Part shown: positions 17,016 through 25,668 of the stretch, one piece after another | Position numbering within the stretch: the stretch's first letter is position 1 | Layout: each line of letters starts with the position of its first letter | Assembly: GCF_042688525.2 (NCBI RefSeq) | Contig: NZ_JBHWAB010000002.1 | Location: 1 to 64,000, forward strand | Direction: 5' to 3' | DNA length: 64,000 bases | Origin: Haloimpatiens sp042688525 | GTDB lineage: Bacteria > Bacillota > Clostridia > Clostridiales > Clostridiaceae | Notes under the pieces: generated by a model | Told to the model about the DNA's origin: nothing | The model's database searches: none | Seen by the model: the letters and a program-made list of their open reading frames with translations, nothing else | Position numbers and translations under genes: made by a program

Positions 17016-17621
17016 TTGAATACGGTACAACCAATAAAAGATATAAAAACCATAAGAAACATAAGAAGTGTTTTAAGAAACCAAAGCACAAGGAATGAAC
17101 TTTTGTTTATATTAGGAATAAATGTAGGACTTAGAATAAGTGACATTTTAAAATTAAAGTTCAAAGACATATTAACTCCAAAGGGAAATATAAAACCTTA
17201 TGTTAAAGTTACTGAAAAGAAAACAGGTAAAACCAATACCTTCTACATTGGAGCTGTTGTAAAGAAAGTAATTGAAACCTATGTGTTAGAAAACCAACCT
17301 CTTGATAGAGATACCTATATTTTCAGAAGTAGAAAAGGCAAAAACAAACCAATCTCCCGCCAGCAGGCCTGGAACATATTAAATAATGCTGCTGAAGAAG
17401 TTGGTATTGTAACTAGGGATATGGATGGAAACATAGTTTATGGAGAAATAGGAACTCACACATTACGCAAAACCTTTGCATATCATGCCTATCAAAGTGG
17501 AACTTCTATAGAGCTTTTGATGACCATTCTAAATCATTCCTCTAAATCTCATACCTTAAGATATATAGGTATTACTGAGGAAGATAAGAAAGAGGTTTTT
17601 TTGAAGAGTAATTTGGGGTAG
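17016..17621 (+). CDS. small tyrosine recombinase
   Basis: 201 residues, catalytic domain only with a short N-terminal extension, so shorter than XerC/D (about 300). Active-site residues visible: first Arg in GLRISDIL, His-x-x-Arg in THTLRKTF, His in LNHSS and nucleophile Tyr in LRYIGI. TTG start at 17016 has GGGGG 8 bases upstream. Small recombinases like this resolve plasmid dimers or act in integration of phages and plasmids. Because it lies 1 kb from the tailocin regulator it could be a leftover phage integrase or a plasmid resolvase; the second seems more likely given the compact size. Confidence 0.85.
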   Translation: MNTVQPIKDIKTIRNIRSVLRNQSTRNELLFILGINVGLRISDILKLKFKDILTPKGNIKPYVKVTEKKTGKTNTFYIGAVVKKVIETYVLENQPLDRDTYIFRSRKGKNKPISRQQAWNILNNAAEEVGIVTRDMDGNIVYGEIGTHTLRKTFAYHAYQSGTSIELLMTILNHSSKSHTLRYIGITEEDKKEVFLKSNLG

Positions 17622-17700
17622 GAATTAAATTACTAAATGGTATAATATTTTAAAATATTTTTTCCTATTAACTCTCACTATATTTTTAGGGGCCTGCTTT

Positions 17701-18015
17701 ATGTTTTTTATAATGATTATACTTATTTTCTCTTTTTTATTTATTAATTTCACTGTAGCTATTTGTTACTATAAAAATAAAACAACTTTATTAGAACATT
17801 TTTCTATTCAAAAAATTGCTATTATTAACTTCAATGAAAATTTCACAGATAAAAAAATATATGGTAAATACTTATTTATTTATACCATATTATGTACAAT
17901 ACAATTCCTTTGGCTTCTTTTATCAAAAAGTAGATTTAAATATACTCTAAATCTTATATACTTTATTTTATTAATTATAATTTTAAAATATCTGAATAAA
18001 AAGCTTTTAAAATAA
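17701..18015 (+). CDS. small membrane protein, unknown
   Basis: 104 residues with an N-terminal membrane helix (FIMIILIFSFLFINFTVAICYY) and two C-terminal hydrophobic segments. A weak ribosome site (TTAGGGGCC) precedes the ATG. It ends before an A+T block and a terminator. No family recognised. Confidence 0.5.
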   Translation: MFFIMIILIFSFLFINFTVAICYYKNKTTLLEHFSIQKIAIINFNENFTDKKIYGKYLFIYTILCTIQFLWLLLSKSRFKYTLNLIYFILLIIILKYLNKKLLK

Positions 18016-18029
18016 TAAATATTTAAAAT

Positions 18030-18163
18030 TAATATGTTTTTTAATATATTTTCTAATATATTAATTATTATAATTTATAATATAAAATTTATTTTAATTT
18101 TTAATATATAAAAACAGACGGTTCATCTTCTTAAATCAAAGATTAAAAGAATGAACCGTCCCC
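18030..18163. terminator. A+T block plus GACGGTTCA terminator, copy 1
   Basis: The conserved A+T stretch (TTTTCTAATATATTAATTAT... to TTTTTAATATAT) is followed by the hairpin GACGGTTCAT (18117-18126) / ATGAACCGTC (18151-18160). The same two-part module recurs near 20.0, 21.4 and 25.6 kb. It works for the leftward ABC gene and the rightward membrane gene. Confidence 0.75.
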
Positions 18164-18171
18164 TAGTGAAA

Positions 18172-19806
18172 CTAACTTACATCACTGATTAATGTATTAT
18201 ATTCTTCAGATTTTAACACTTCTTTCGAAGCTCCGCTTTTAATGATGTGTCCATCATCTATTATTATTACTTCATCAAAATAAGCTAAATTATTTTCAGA
18301 TAAATCATGAGTAACTACTATCATAGTTTTCTTGTCTAGCGTATACACTTTGTTTTGCATCAAAAGTGTATTTACAAAATCCAAAGCAGAAAATGGTTCG
18401 TCTAATATCATTATATCTCTATTTAACAACTTCATTTTCACTAATGAAAGTAACTGCTTTTCTCCTCCACTTAGCTCTGTACAATCTTCTTTTCTGCTAA
18501 TATCTTTAAGTTTATCACATTGATAATAATTTATGATGTCCCCAACTTTTTCTTCTTCATAAGTTTTGAAAATGGTAACATTATTTAAAAAATCATCAGC
18601 AAATACATGTTCAAATTGATTGATACATGCTATAATTCCGTTACAATCAATTTTCCTAATATCTTCCCCGTCTATAGTTATATTCCCACATGAGCTTTCT
18701 GTATACTTCATTAACAAATTAATTACTGTAGATTTTCCAGAACCGCTATGCCCTATAATTGCATATTTTTTACCTTTCTCAAAAGTAAAATTAAAATTAT
18801 CCATTTTAAAGTTATCAAAATCAACACTAACATTAGAAAACTTAATATTTGAATTAAAATCTATTTTTTTATCTAAAGTGTCCCCTTTTTCATTTATTAA
18901 TTTAATCAATTTTTCATTAATCCCTTTAGTTGATTTCATAGTTGTTAGATCATTAATTATGTATCTTATAGGCCATGTAAATTCTTTAATGTATGCTATA
19001 GTTGCTGTTGCAGTTCCTATAGTAATTTCTTTTTTAAGCAATAAAACAGCCACCAAAACAAAAGCAGAAATATCTAATAAATACATACAAATGCCATTGA
19101 AGACATTAGCAAATGTACTGAATTTACCATAATATAAAAGTTTATTTTCCGTTTTTAAAAGTGTTTTATTGTGATTATCTAATATTTTATCTTTTGTTTC
19201 ATAATTCACATTTGTAAAACCTTCTAATAAATCTTTTATTTTCCCAATATATGACCCTACATAATCTAAATGCTCTTTTCTTCTACTAGATAACTCCTTA
19301 CTTGTTAAATTTGGTAAAAATAATGTTAACAATGAACAACATATAATTATGATTGCTATTCTTTTATCTATGGAAAACATATAAAATCCATAAATAAAAA
19401 TTTGAATAATTGATTGAACCATATCAACCGCACTAGATATGTATTTGTAAGATACCTCAACATCATTATTTATAATTGAAATATACTCACTTATCTTTCT
19501 TTCAATAAATTTTTTATAATCATATTCTAAAATGGATTTAACAATATCTCCTCTAATTAATAAGTTAAATTTTCTTTCTAATTTCCATGCATGTAATTGA
19601 CTTATATATTGAAAAGCCATGCCAATTCCTACTGCAAATAAATATAATAAAATTAATTTTACTACACCACTGCTTCCTTTTGAAAAATCATAATCAAACA
19701 ACATTTTAATAATGTAAGGTATTCCTGCAATAGCTACAATATAAATGCTATCACTTATTATTTTTATAAATATTATGGATTTTAACTTTAAAATATATTT
19801 TTTCAT
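18172..19806 (-). CDS. ABC exporter, fused membrane and ATPase domains
   Basis: 544 residues. Residues 1-300 hold six membrane helices of the type I exporter fold. Residues 320-544 are the ATPase with Walker A (GHSGSGKST near 354), signature LSGGEKQ, Walker B (IMILDEPFSALD) and switch His (VVTHD). There is no N-terminal C39 peptidase domain, so it would not cleave a double-Gly leader. Half-size exporters work as homodimers or pairs; no partner is adjacent. Substrate unknown; peptide export or resistance is plausible. Confidence 0.8.
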   Translation of the reverse strand: MKKYILKLKSIIFIKIISDSIYIVAIAGIPYIIKMLFDYDFSKGSSGVVKLILLYLFAVGIGMAFQYISQLHAWKLERKFNLLIRGDIVKSILEYDYKKFIERKISEYISIINNDVEVSYKYISSAVDMVQSIIQIFIYGFYMFSIDKRIAIIIICCSLLTLFLPNLTSKELSSRRKEHLDYVGSYIGKIKDLLEGFTNVNYETKDKILDNHNKTLLKTENKLLYYGKFSTFANVFNGICMYLLDISAFVLVAVLLLKKEITIGTATATIAYIKEFTWPIRYIINDLTTMKSTKGINEKLIKLINEKGDTLDKKIDFNSNIKFSNVSVDFDNFKMDNFNFTFEKGKKYAIIGHSGSGKSTVINLLMKYTESSCGNITIDGEDIRKIDCNGIIACINQFEHVFADDFLNNVTIFKTYEEEKVGDIINYYQCDKLKDISRKEDCTELSGGEKQLLSLVKMKLLNRDIMILDEPFSALDFVNTLLMQNKVYTLDKKTMIVVTHDLSENNLAYFDEVIIIDDGHIIKSGASKEVLKSEEYNTLISDVS

Positions 19807-20086
19807 TTTCTATCTTATGTGATACGATTTTTTATGTCACATTCTCCTTTCTAGTTACTATCATATTATGTAAAATGTTTTATTATTTGTAAGTATTTAT
19901 TCTATTTTTTGAATTAAAACTCCTTTTATCTGAGTTTACTTTTTTGTTTATTTACATAATATCTAATATGTAAATAAATGAAGTCATGAAAATATTAATT
20001 AATATATTTTCTAATATATTAATTAATATAATTTATAATACAACTTATAATATAAAATTTATTTTGATTTTTAATATATAAAAAAA
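19807..20086. other. intergenic region with A+T block
   Basis: Upstream region of the ABC exporter gene and downstream region of the DUF3791 gene. From about 19995 it holds the conserved A+T block copy 2. No gene is seen. Confidence 0.5.
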
Positions 20087-20130
20087 GACGGTCTATCCTT
20101 TTAAATTACAGATTAAAAGAATGAACCGTC
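20087..20130. terminator. GACGGTTCA-type terminator, copy 2
   Basis: GACGGTCTAT (20087-20096) and ATGAACCGTC (20121-20130) form an imperfect stem; the inner CTTTTAA/TTAAAAG pairs too. It follows the conserved A+T block and ends the DUF3990/DUF3791 operon. Confidence 0.75.
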
Positions 20131-20146
20131 CCCTATTTTTGTGCAA

Positions 20147-20350
20147 TTAACTTCTTCTTGACTTAATATATACATCAATGTCTTCCACAATATATTTCTG
20201 TCCCGTAGAATGAAGCACATCATAAAAATTTTTTATATATTCAAAAACTTTATATTGGTTAAAAGTTTTAACTACAGCTTTACCAGTCATATTATGTGCC
20301 TGCTTATAACTTTCAACGCAAAAAACTGTAAAATCAATAATTCTATTCAT
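20147..20350 (-). CDS. DUF3791 family protein
   Basis: 67 residues. The pattern 'FTVFCVESYKQAHNMTGKAVVKTFNQYKVFEYI' and 'DVLHSTGQKYIVEDIDVYI' is that of DUF3791, a short helical family almost always next to DUF3990 in Firmicutes. It is the third gene of a leftward operon. In my reading it is an antitoxin or accessory part of a DUF3990-based toxin-antitoxin-like module. Confidence 0.75.
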   Translation of the reverse strand: MNRIIDFTVFCVESYKQAHNMTGKAVVKTFNQYKVFEYIKNFYDVLHSTGQKYIVEDIDVYIKSRRS

Positions 20351-20361
20351 TATTTCACCCT

Positions 20362-20598
20362 TTATACTTCAGGAAAGATTATCTTCCCCATATTTTTTTC
20401 TTCTAGAAACATTTCAAATAATTTTTCAGTGCTGTATTGCCATAACTTTGTTTTCTCCTGTTCTAATATTTCATATAAATGTGAGAAATAAAGTTGTGTT
20501 ACAGCCTCCTCATCAGATAAATTTAATTTTACTGCAATTTTCTCTGCAAGATCAGAGCATATTATTGGAAACACTGCATCAAATTTTCTTTTATCCAT
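20362..20598 (-). CDS. small DUF3990-associated protein
   Basis: 78 residues, helical (DKRKFDAVFPIICSDLAEKIAVKLNLSDEEAVTQLYFS). ATG at 20598 overlaps the stop of the DUF3990 gene by 8 bases, with AGGAGTG upstream, so the two are coupled. It is related in style to DUF3791 proteins and commonly sits in the same operon. Function unknown. Confidence 0.65.
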   Translation of the reverse strand: MDKRKFDAVFPIICSDLAEKIAVKLNLSDEEAVTQLYFSHLYEILEQEKTKLWQYSTEKLFEMFLEEKNMGKIIFPEV

Positions 20599-21091
20599 CA
20601 CTTTTCACTCCTAAATCTTCATAATGATCAAATGTACAAAATACTAATGATTTCTCTGTATGAAATAATATTTGATTAAAAAGTTTTTCTACTTTTAATC
20701 GTTTTACAGCTTCTTTCTTATTAAGGACACCAGTTTCAAAAAGTTTTACAGTCAAATATACATTATCATCAGCAACAGGACCTATTACAATATCATATTG
20801 TTCTGAAATTTCTTTTCCGCTGCGATTTGCAGTAATAAAATCTAACCATTTTTCATCAGGTAGTGTAAATTCTATGATATTAAGTTCCTTTTGTGCCTTT
20901 TCTATATTAAAGTTATATACCGACAAAAATTTTTTACCTGTATTGTTTCGTAAACTTACCTTTTCAGCCCAACGAATAGCTTGCTTCTTATTGCTTGTTG
21001 TATAAAAACCCATTCCAAAATCAAGCATACGGTTACTTTCTAAAATTTTAGGTCTTTCAACAATAACATCACTACCGTGATATATATTCAC
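20591..21091 (-). CDS. DUF3990 protein, ADP-ribosyltransferase-fold
   Basis: 166 residues: starts MNIYHGSDVIVERPKI, followed by 'LDFGMGFYTTSNKKQAIRWAEK'. This is the DUF3990 signature. The family is placed with ADP-ribosyltransferase-like folds (the HGS and FGxGFYTT motifs resemble NAD-binding elements). It is the first gene of a three-gene operon with two short helical proteins. That layout resembles toxin plus antitoxin; the toxin role is inference. Confidence 0.8.
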   Translation of the reverse strand: MNIYHGSDVIVERPKILESNRMLDFGMGFYTTSNKKQAIRWAEKVSLRNNTGKKFLSVYNFNIEKAQKELNIIEFTLPDEKWLDFITANRSGKEISEQYDIVIGPVADDNVYLTVKLFETGVLNKKEAVKRLKVEKLFNQILFHTEKSLVFCTFDHYEDLGVKSDG

Positions 21092-21206
21092 TATAATACC
21101 TCCACTATCTTTCAGATTGTTTTAATTACTTTATATTATTTCTCTTAAATAATATTTTACCTTACATATTAATTTTATTCAATTTACTAGTTTATAAATT
21201 AATGTA

Positions 21207-21350
21207 CTCAACCTTCACAGATAAAAAATAGCCGCTACGGGAAATGATATCTTGCTTAGAAACCTTTCACTTCAGTAACAAGTTCAAATGTTTCTTACGC
21301 AAGATATCATTTCCCTTCGCTAGACAGTATTTTTTTACTGGGAAAGTTAA
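21207..21350. repeat. MITE copy, internally deleted (144 bp)
   Basis: Starts CTCAACCTTCACAG, has the GCCGCTACGGGAAATGATATC arm and the mirrored GATATCATTTCCC..GGGAAAGTTAA arm, with the middle missing. No clear target duplication. It is followed directly by the A+T block (21355-21420). Confidence 0.75.
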
Positions 21351-21428
21351 GTTAATATATTTTCTAATATATTAATTAATATAATTTATAATATAAAATT
21401 TATTTTAACTTTTAATATATAAAAGGAT

Positions 21429-21471
21429 ACGGTTCATCCTTTTAAATTACAGATTAAAAGAATGAACCGTC
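21429..21471. terminator. A+T block plus ACGGTTCA terminator, copy 3
   Basis: ACGGTTCATCCTTTTA (21429-) pairs with TAAAAGAATGAACCGT (-21470). It is preceded by the same A+T block as at 18.0 and 20.0 kb and lies downstream of the leftward ABC-2 permease gene. Confidence 0.75.
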
Positions 21472-21484
21472 CCTTATATATTTC

Positions 21485-22270
21485 TTAATATTGTCCTAGC
21501 TTTCCTAATTTTTTTGCTTTATTAATACACATAAAAAATACATAACATCCTAAAAATATAAAAACAAGACAACTTATAGTGAAAAATATAAAAGTATTCA
21601 TATTTATACTCTTAAAAGTTACAACCTCATATATAATTTTGTTTAACCAAGTAATAGGTAATGTATAACTTATACCTCTTAGTACACAAGGCAAACTTTC
21701 AATTTTTATTGTTATTCCAGTGAAAAATAATAAAAAGTATGTTATTACCCCTATTACAGAATGAATTCTTTTTAGAAATAATGATAATCCCCCAAAAACA
21801 AGACCTAATATATAAAAACTAAAAACAGTTACAATTATAAAAAATATTATTTCTAAAGAATTTATAAAACTAATTTTAAGTAAGCTAGTCTTTACGTTAA
21901 ATACAAATATACATATAAAAAATATTATTAATGCCTTAACTAAATTAAATAACCCATTAACCAATATTTTAGAAAAAAATACAGTGGTAACTTTTGTTCT
22001 AGTCATAAAAATTTGTTCTAATGTTCCTAAAATAGACTCATCTTGAACTACATAACCTATATATCCTAAAGCAGAATTACATAATTGCCATGCAACTAAA
22101 GCAATGAGTAATATTAATGACGACTGCTTGTCCTTAAGTGGAAAGGCATAAAAAAGTCCAACGAAAGTTACTAATATACTTATATTAAAAAATATATAAT
22201 TTACATAATAATTTTTTAATTCTCCATAAAGCATTGTTAATTCTGCTTTTATTAAATTGAGCATGTCCAT
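21485..22270 (-). CDS. ABC-2 type transporter permease
   Basis: 261 residues with six hydrophobic segments and the ABC-2 layout: 'LNLIKAELTMLYGELKNYYVNYIFFNISIL' then a DESILGTLEQIFMTRTKVT coupling segment. Forms a transporter with the ATPase encoded 12 bases upstream. Such pairs on plasmids often export or confer resistance to peptides or drugs. Substrate unknown. Confidence 0.8.
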   Translation of the reverse strand: MDMLNLIKAELTMLYGELKNYYVNYIFFNISILVTFVGLFYAFPLKDKQSSLILLIALVAWQLCNSALGYIGYVVQDESILGTLEQIFMTRTKVTTVFFSKILVNGLFNLVKALIIFFICIFVFNVKTSLLKISFINSLEIIFFIIVTVFSFYILGLVFGGLSLFLKRIHSVIGVITYFLLFFTGITIKIESLPCVLRGISYTLPITWLNKIIYEVVTFKSINMNTFIFFTISCLVFIFLGCYVFFMCINKAKKLGKLGQY

Positions 22271-22282
22271 GTCCTCCTAAAA

Positions 22283-23167
22283 CTATACTAAATATGATTC
22301 TAAACTTTTAACTTTCTTTTCTACTTTAATTACATTTTCCGTATTAACTCTATTAAAAATCTGTTCTAAATTTGTAGTTTCTAATTTAATAACTCCTTCC
22401 TCTTTTTCAAAAGAAATATCTTTAAGATTTACTGCTTCACTTGATTTTAATACAATTTCATAGCGGTCTTCAGATTCTTTAAGCTTCAATTCAGAAATAG
22501 ACCCATATTTTATAACTTTACCTTTTTCAAATATAACTACTTTATTACAAACATTTTCTATTACATCTAAATCGTGTGAGCTAATTATTATTGTTTTTCC
22601 ATATTTATCTTTAAGACTTTTTAATAAATTTTTCATTTTTGTTTTTGACACAACATCTAATCCCAAAGTAGGCTCATCTAGAATTAAAATATCTGGATCT
22701 TTAAGCATAGCTATTATTATAGCTACCTTCTGCTGCATACCTCTAGATAGATTATTAACAACTTCTTTTCTCTTTTGTGTTAATTCAAACATCTCAAGTA
22801 ATTTCTTTATTCTACTTTCTAATTGTGAATCATTGATTTTGTTTAAATAGGAAAAATATCTCAAATTATAATCTACTGTTAAAAAATTATATAGATTACG
22901 AGCTCCTTCTAGTACTACACCTATGTTGTCATGTACTACTTTAGGGTTTTTATCTATTCTCTTATCCTTTATACATATTGAACCAGAATCTAACTTAATC
23001 AAATTACATATACTCTTTATTAATGTGGTTTTACCTGCTCCATTTTTTCCTAGAAAACCAACTATATCTCCTTCTTTTATGTTAAAACTTATATTATTAT
23101 TGGCATAAAATTTATTCTTTTTCTTTATATAATATTTTGTTGCATTATTAATTTTCACAATATCCAT
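22283..23167 (-). CDS. ABC transporter ATPase (partner of ABC-2 permease)
   Basis: 294 residues. Walker A (LGKNGAGKTT near 40), signature LSRGMQQK, Walker B (DILILDEPTLGLD) and switch (IIISSHD). C-terminal 70 residues extend past the core, as in CcmA-type ATPases. Forms an operon with the permease gene at 21485-22270. Confidence 0.88.
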   Translation of the reverse strand: MDIVKINNATKYYIKKKNKFYANNNISFNIKEGDIVGFLGKNGAGKTTLIKSICNLIKLDSGSICIKDKRIDKNPKVVHDNIGVVLEGARNLYNFLTVDYNLRYFSYLNKINDSQLESRIKKLLEMFELTQKRKEVVNNLSRGMQQKVAIIIAMLKDPDILILDEPTLGLDVVSKTKMKNLLKSLKDKYGKTIIISSHDLDVIENVCNKVVIFEKGKVIKYGSISELKLKESEDRYEIVLKSSEAVNLKDISFEKEEGVIKLETTNLEQIFNRVNTENVIKVEKKVKSLESYLV

Positions 23168-23207
23168 ACATATAACCTCAATTTCTATATTTTTTAGTTA
23201 TCATTAA

Positions 23208-23463
23208 CTCAAATTTCGCAGATGAAAAACAGCCGCTACGGGAAATGATATCTTGCTTAGAAACCTTTCACTTCAGTAACAAGTTCTAAGCTTTACTCAT
23301 ATTGAAAAAAGATTTTTTAATTAATATTCCATAAGAATCAGTAATTAAAAAATAACTTTTTTCAAATTCGTAAAGCTAAGAACTTGTAAACTTTGTTCAA
23401 ATGTTTCTTACGCAAAATATCATTTCCCTTCGCTAGACAGTATTTTTATCCTGCAAACGTTAA
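23208..23463. repeat. MITE copy 3, full length 256 bp
   Basis: Starts CTCAAATTTCGCAG and ends CTGCAAACGTTAA; its centre is the palindrome TTTTTAATTAATATTCC..GGAATCAGTAATTAAAAAAT, with the arms drifting apart. GTTATCA occurs on both sides (around 23196 and 23464) but not flush with the ends, so the target duplication is unsure. Confidence 0.8.
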
Positions 23464-23497
23464 GTTATCAAAAACTCAAACCTATAAAATCCATTTT

Positions 23498-23605
23498 TTA
23501 TATCTCCTTATCTAAATAAATATTAGTATTAATTTTTTTTACTTTAATATATCCCAGAGTTGTTATAAATAAAATAACTGAAAATATAACATACCTAACT
23601 TTCAT
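23498..23605 (-). pseudogene. truncated HlyD-like accessory protein, N-terminal only
   Basis: 35 codons from ATG at 23605: basic start, one membrane helix (VIFSVILFITTLGYI), then KVKKINTNIYLDKEI and stop. The start overlaps the end of an ABC exporter fragment. In bacteriocin export operons an HlyD-type protein with one N-terminal helix commonly follows, so this looks like its remnant. It could also be an intact tiny membrane peptide. Confidence 0.4.
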
Positions 23606-23813
23606 TTACATTATAAAGATTATAAAAATAACCTTTTCTATTCATAAGTTCATCAAAACTTCCAAATTCACTTACTTTACCATTTTTTAATACTATTATT
23701 TCATCATATTTATTTAAAATATTAGCTATAAGCTTGTGAGTTACAACTATACAAGTTACTTCCTCCAAATCTAATAAGGATTTTTCAATATTAGCAGCTG
23801 TTTCATTGTTATC
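23595..23813 (-). pseudogene. C-terminal fragment of an ABC exporter ATPase
   Basis: Reads NNETAANIEKSLLDLEEV...VVTHK...YDEIIVLKNGKVSEFGSFDEL, exactly the stretch after Walker B to the C-terminus of a type I exporter ATPase. Nothing upstream of the D-loop remains and the frame is closed at 23820. A decayed exporter. Confidence 0.75.
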
Positions 23814-23901
23814 ACCCCAAATTCTTCATCATAAGAATTGTAAACATAACTTTATTTTCTTTATAGTATTCATTTCATATTTTTATCTTTATTTAAAAAG
23901 T

Positions 23902-25155
23902 TCATTTCATTGGCGTTACTGGTTTAGCTTTACGAATTAATAAAAAATATTGAGAATAATCTTTTACACAATATTTCTCTAGAGGTTTCTTATCCTCTTT
24001 CATGTCTAATTGAAAATACTTAGAATCTTTTATTTTACTAAATGGTGATTTTTCTCCTGTAATTTTAAATAACACTTGATTTGAATTATTTAAAGGATTT
24101 AATAACGCAGTGAGTTTTGCATTTAATTTAGGAAGATCAACTGGTATATATTCTCCTTTGCAAAAATATAAAGAAAAACTATTTTCATATAAAGTACGTA
24201 TTGATAAAACTTTATTTTTTAGTTTATTATTTTCATTTATAAATGCTGCTAAATTATTTCCTTTTTGGAGTATATGATCATTTCCAAAATGTCCGTAGTA
24301 TTTACCTTTTGGCAAATTAGAATATATTTTTTTTAAGTTATCATACATCTTTTCTTCTCTGTATTTAAAGAACTCTTCACTTTTAAGAGTAATGTTATTC
24401 CATTTTGTACAATAATAAAAATTATCTAGAACGTATTCAAATATTTTAAAATCCTTATTTAAAAAATTCTTGTATAAATCACTATTATTTTCTACACTTT
24501 TTTTATAATCTCCAACTAAATTTGCCATTTGTTCATAAGAACTATTTTGCATTTTTGATTTTAAATTTTTAAAGCTTTGGATATCCTTTGAAATCTCTTT
24601 TGGTATTTTATACTTATCTAAAATAGATGATAAAAAATAATAATATGTTTCATCAGAATCGCTTATATCTATCCCTATTACTTGTATTTTATCTTTTTTA
24701 TTTAATATACTATTAAATTTATATATTCCTTTCCACTTCTCATATTGTTCTTTGCTGCAATTAACATTACGTGAAAACTTATTTAAAAATTCAATATTAC
24801 CTGTTTGTATATATTTATTTAGAAAATACCCTTCACAAGGTGAGTGTTCTATAAGAAAATTTTTTACCTTTGCTTTTTTTACAAAATATTTTAAAAATTT
24901 AAAATGTAACTCATCATTTATACCAACGCCGTGCATTTCCCCAGTGAAAAAGACATCATGCTTATCCAAATCATCTTTTAACAATTCAAACCCAGAAAAG
25001 TCGTCATCATTTTTTAGATTAATGCTTGTACTATTTTCTTTAAGCCATTTTTCTTCTGTAATTGGTTTACTTGATACTTTATAAAATAATGTACCTATAG
25101 ATATTACTAAAATCATGGCTATAACTGCTAATTTGACTCTTTTATTAATATGCAT
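23902..25155 (-). CDS. erythromycin-esterase/Tiki-like membrane-anchored protein
   Basis: 417 residues. N-terminal membrane anchor (VKLAVIAMILVISIGTLFY), then an extracytoplasmic domain beginning 'DVFFTGEMHGVGINDELHFKFLKYFVKKAKVKNFLIEHS'. The 'GE-HG' and 'L-EHS' motifs are those of the erythromycin-esterase/ChaN/TraB-Tiki superfamily, whose members include esterases and proteases. A second His-rich motif (KGKYYGHFGNDHIL) supports a metal or catalytic centre. AAGGGGG precedes ATG. Exact substrate unknown; macrolide hydrolysis is not implied. Confidence 0.6.
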   Translation of the reverse strand: MHINKRVKLAVIAMILVISIGTLFYKVSSKPITEEKWLKENSTSINLKNDDDFSGFELLKDDLDKHDVFFTGEMHGVGINDELHFKFLKYFVKKAKVKNFLIEHSPCEGYFLNKYIQTGNIEFLNKFSRNVNCSKEQYEKWKGIYKFNSILNKKDKIQVIGIDISDSDETYYYFLSSILDKYKIPKEISKDIQSFKNLKSKMQNSSYEQMANLVGDYKKSVENNSDLYKNFLNKDFKIFEYVLDNFYYCTKWNNITLKSEEFFKYREEKMYDNLKKIYSNLPKGKYYGHFGNDHILQKGNNLAAFINENNKLKNKVLSIRTLYENSFSLYFCKGEYIPVDLPKLNAKLTALLNPLNNSNQVLFKITGEKSPFSKIKDSKYFQLDMKEDKKPLEKYCVKDYSQYFLLIRKAKPVTPMK

Positions 25156-25612
25156 ATAGTCCCCCTTTTTGCCACATATCTATCATCACTAGTGATCTTA
25201 TTTATTTCTTATCATATATACAATATTTAACTTCCTTTCAAATTATTAAAATACACTTATAATCATTTTTGTAACTAATTTATATGCACTTTAATACAAT
25301 ATTTTTTCAATTACATATGACAATAAATAATGTTTTTGATTTATAACCAATATTAATCTATATAACCTTTTTATTTTAATTACATAAAATAACATTCTAC
25401 GAAATTTTGATAATTCCTTCTTTATTTGTAAAATTTTATATATTTTATGGTGATTTTGTATTATTTATATAATCTCATTTCTAAATAAATATTTTTCTCA
25501 ACTGCAGCATACATTTTTTATTTTATAGTATATTTTCTAATATAAATATTAATATATTAATTAATATAATTTATAATATAAGATTTATTTTAATATTTAA
25601 TATAAAAAAGAA
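25156..25612. other. A+T-rich intergenic region with A+T block
   Basis: No gene seen. From about 25535 it carries the conserved A+T block (TTTTCTAATATAAATATTAATATATTAATT...) that precedes copy 4 of the GACGGTTCA terminator. Confidence 0.5.
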
Positions 25613-25655
25613 ACGGTTCATTGCTTTAAACTACAGCTTAAAAGAATGAACCGTC
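25613..25655. terminator. ACGGTTCA terminator, copy 4
   Basis: ACGGTTCATTGCTTTAA (25613-25629) pairs imperfectly with TTAAAAGAATGAACCGT (25638-25654). Downstream of the AAA ATPase gene. Confidence 0.75.
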
Positions 25656-25668
25656 CCTAATTACAATA

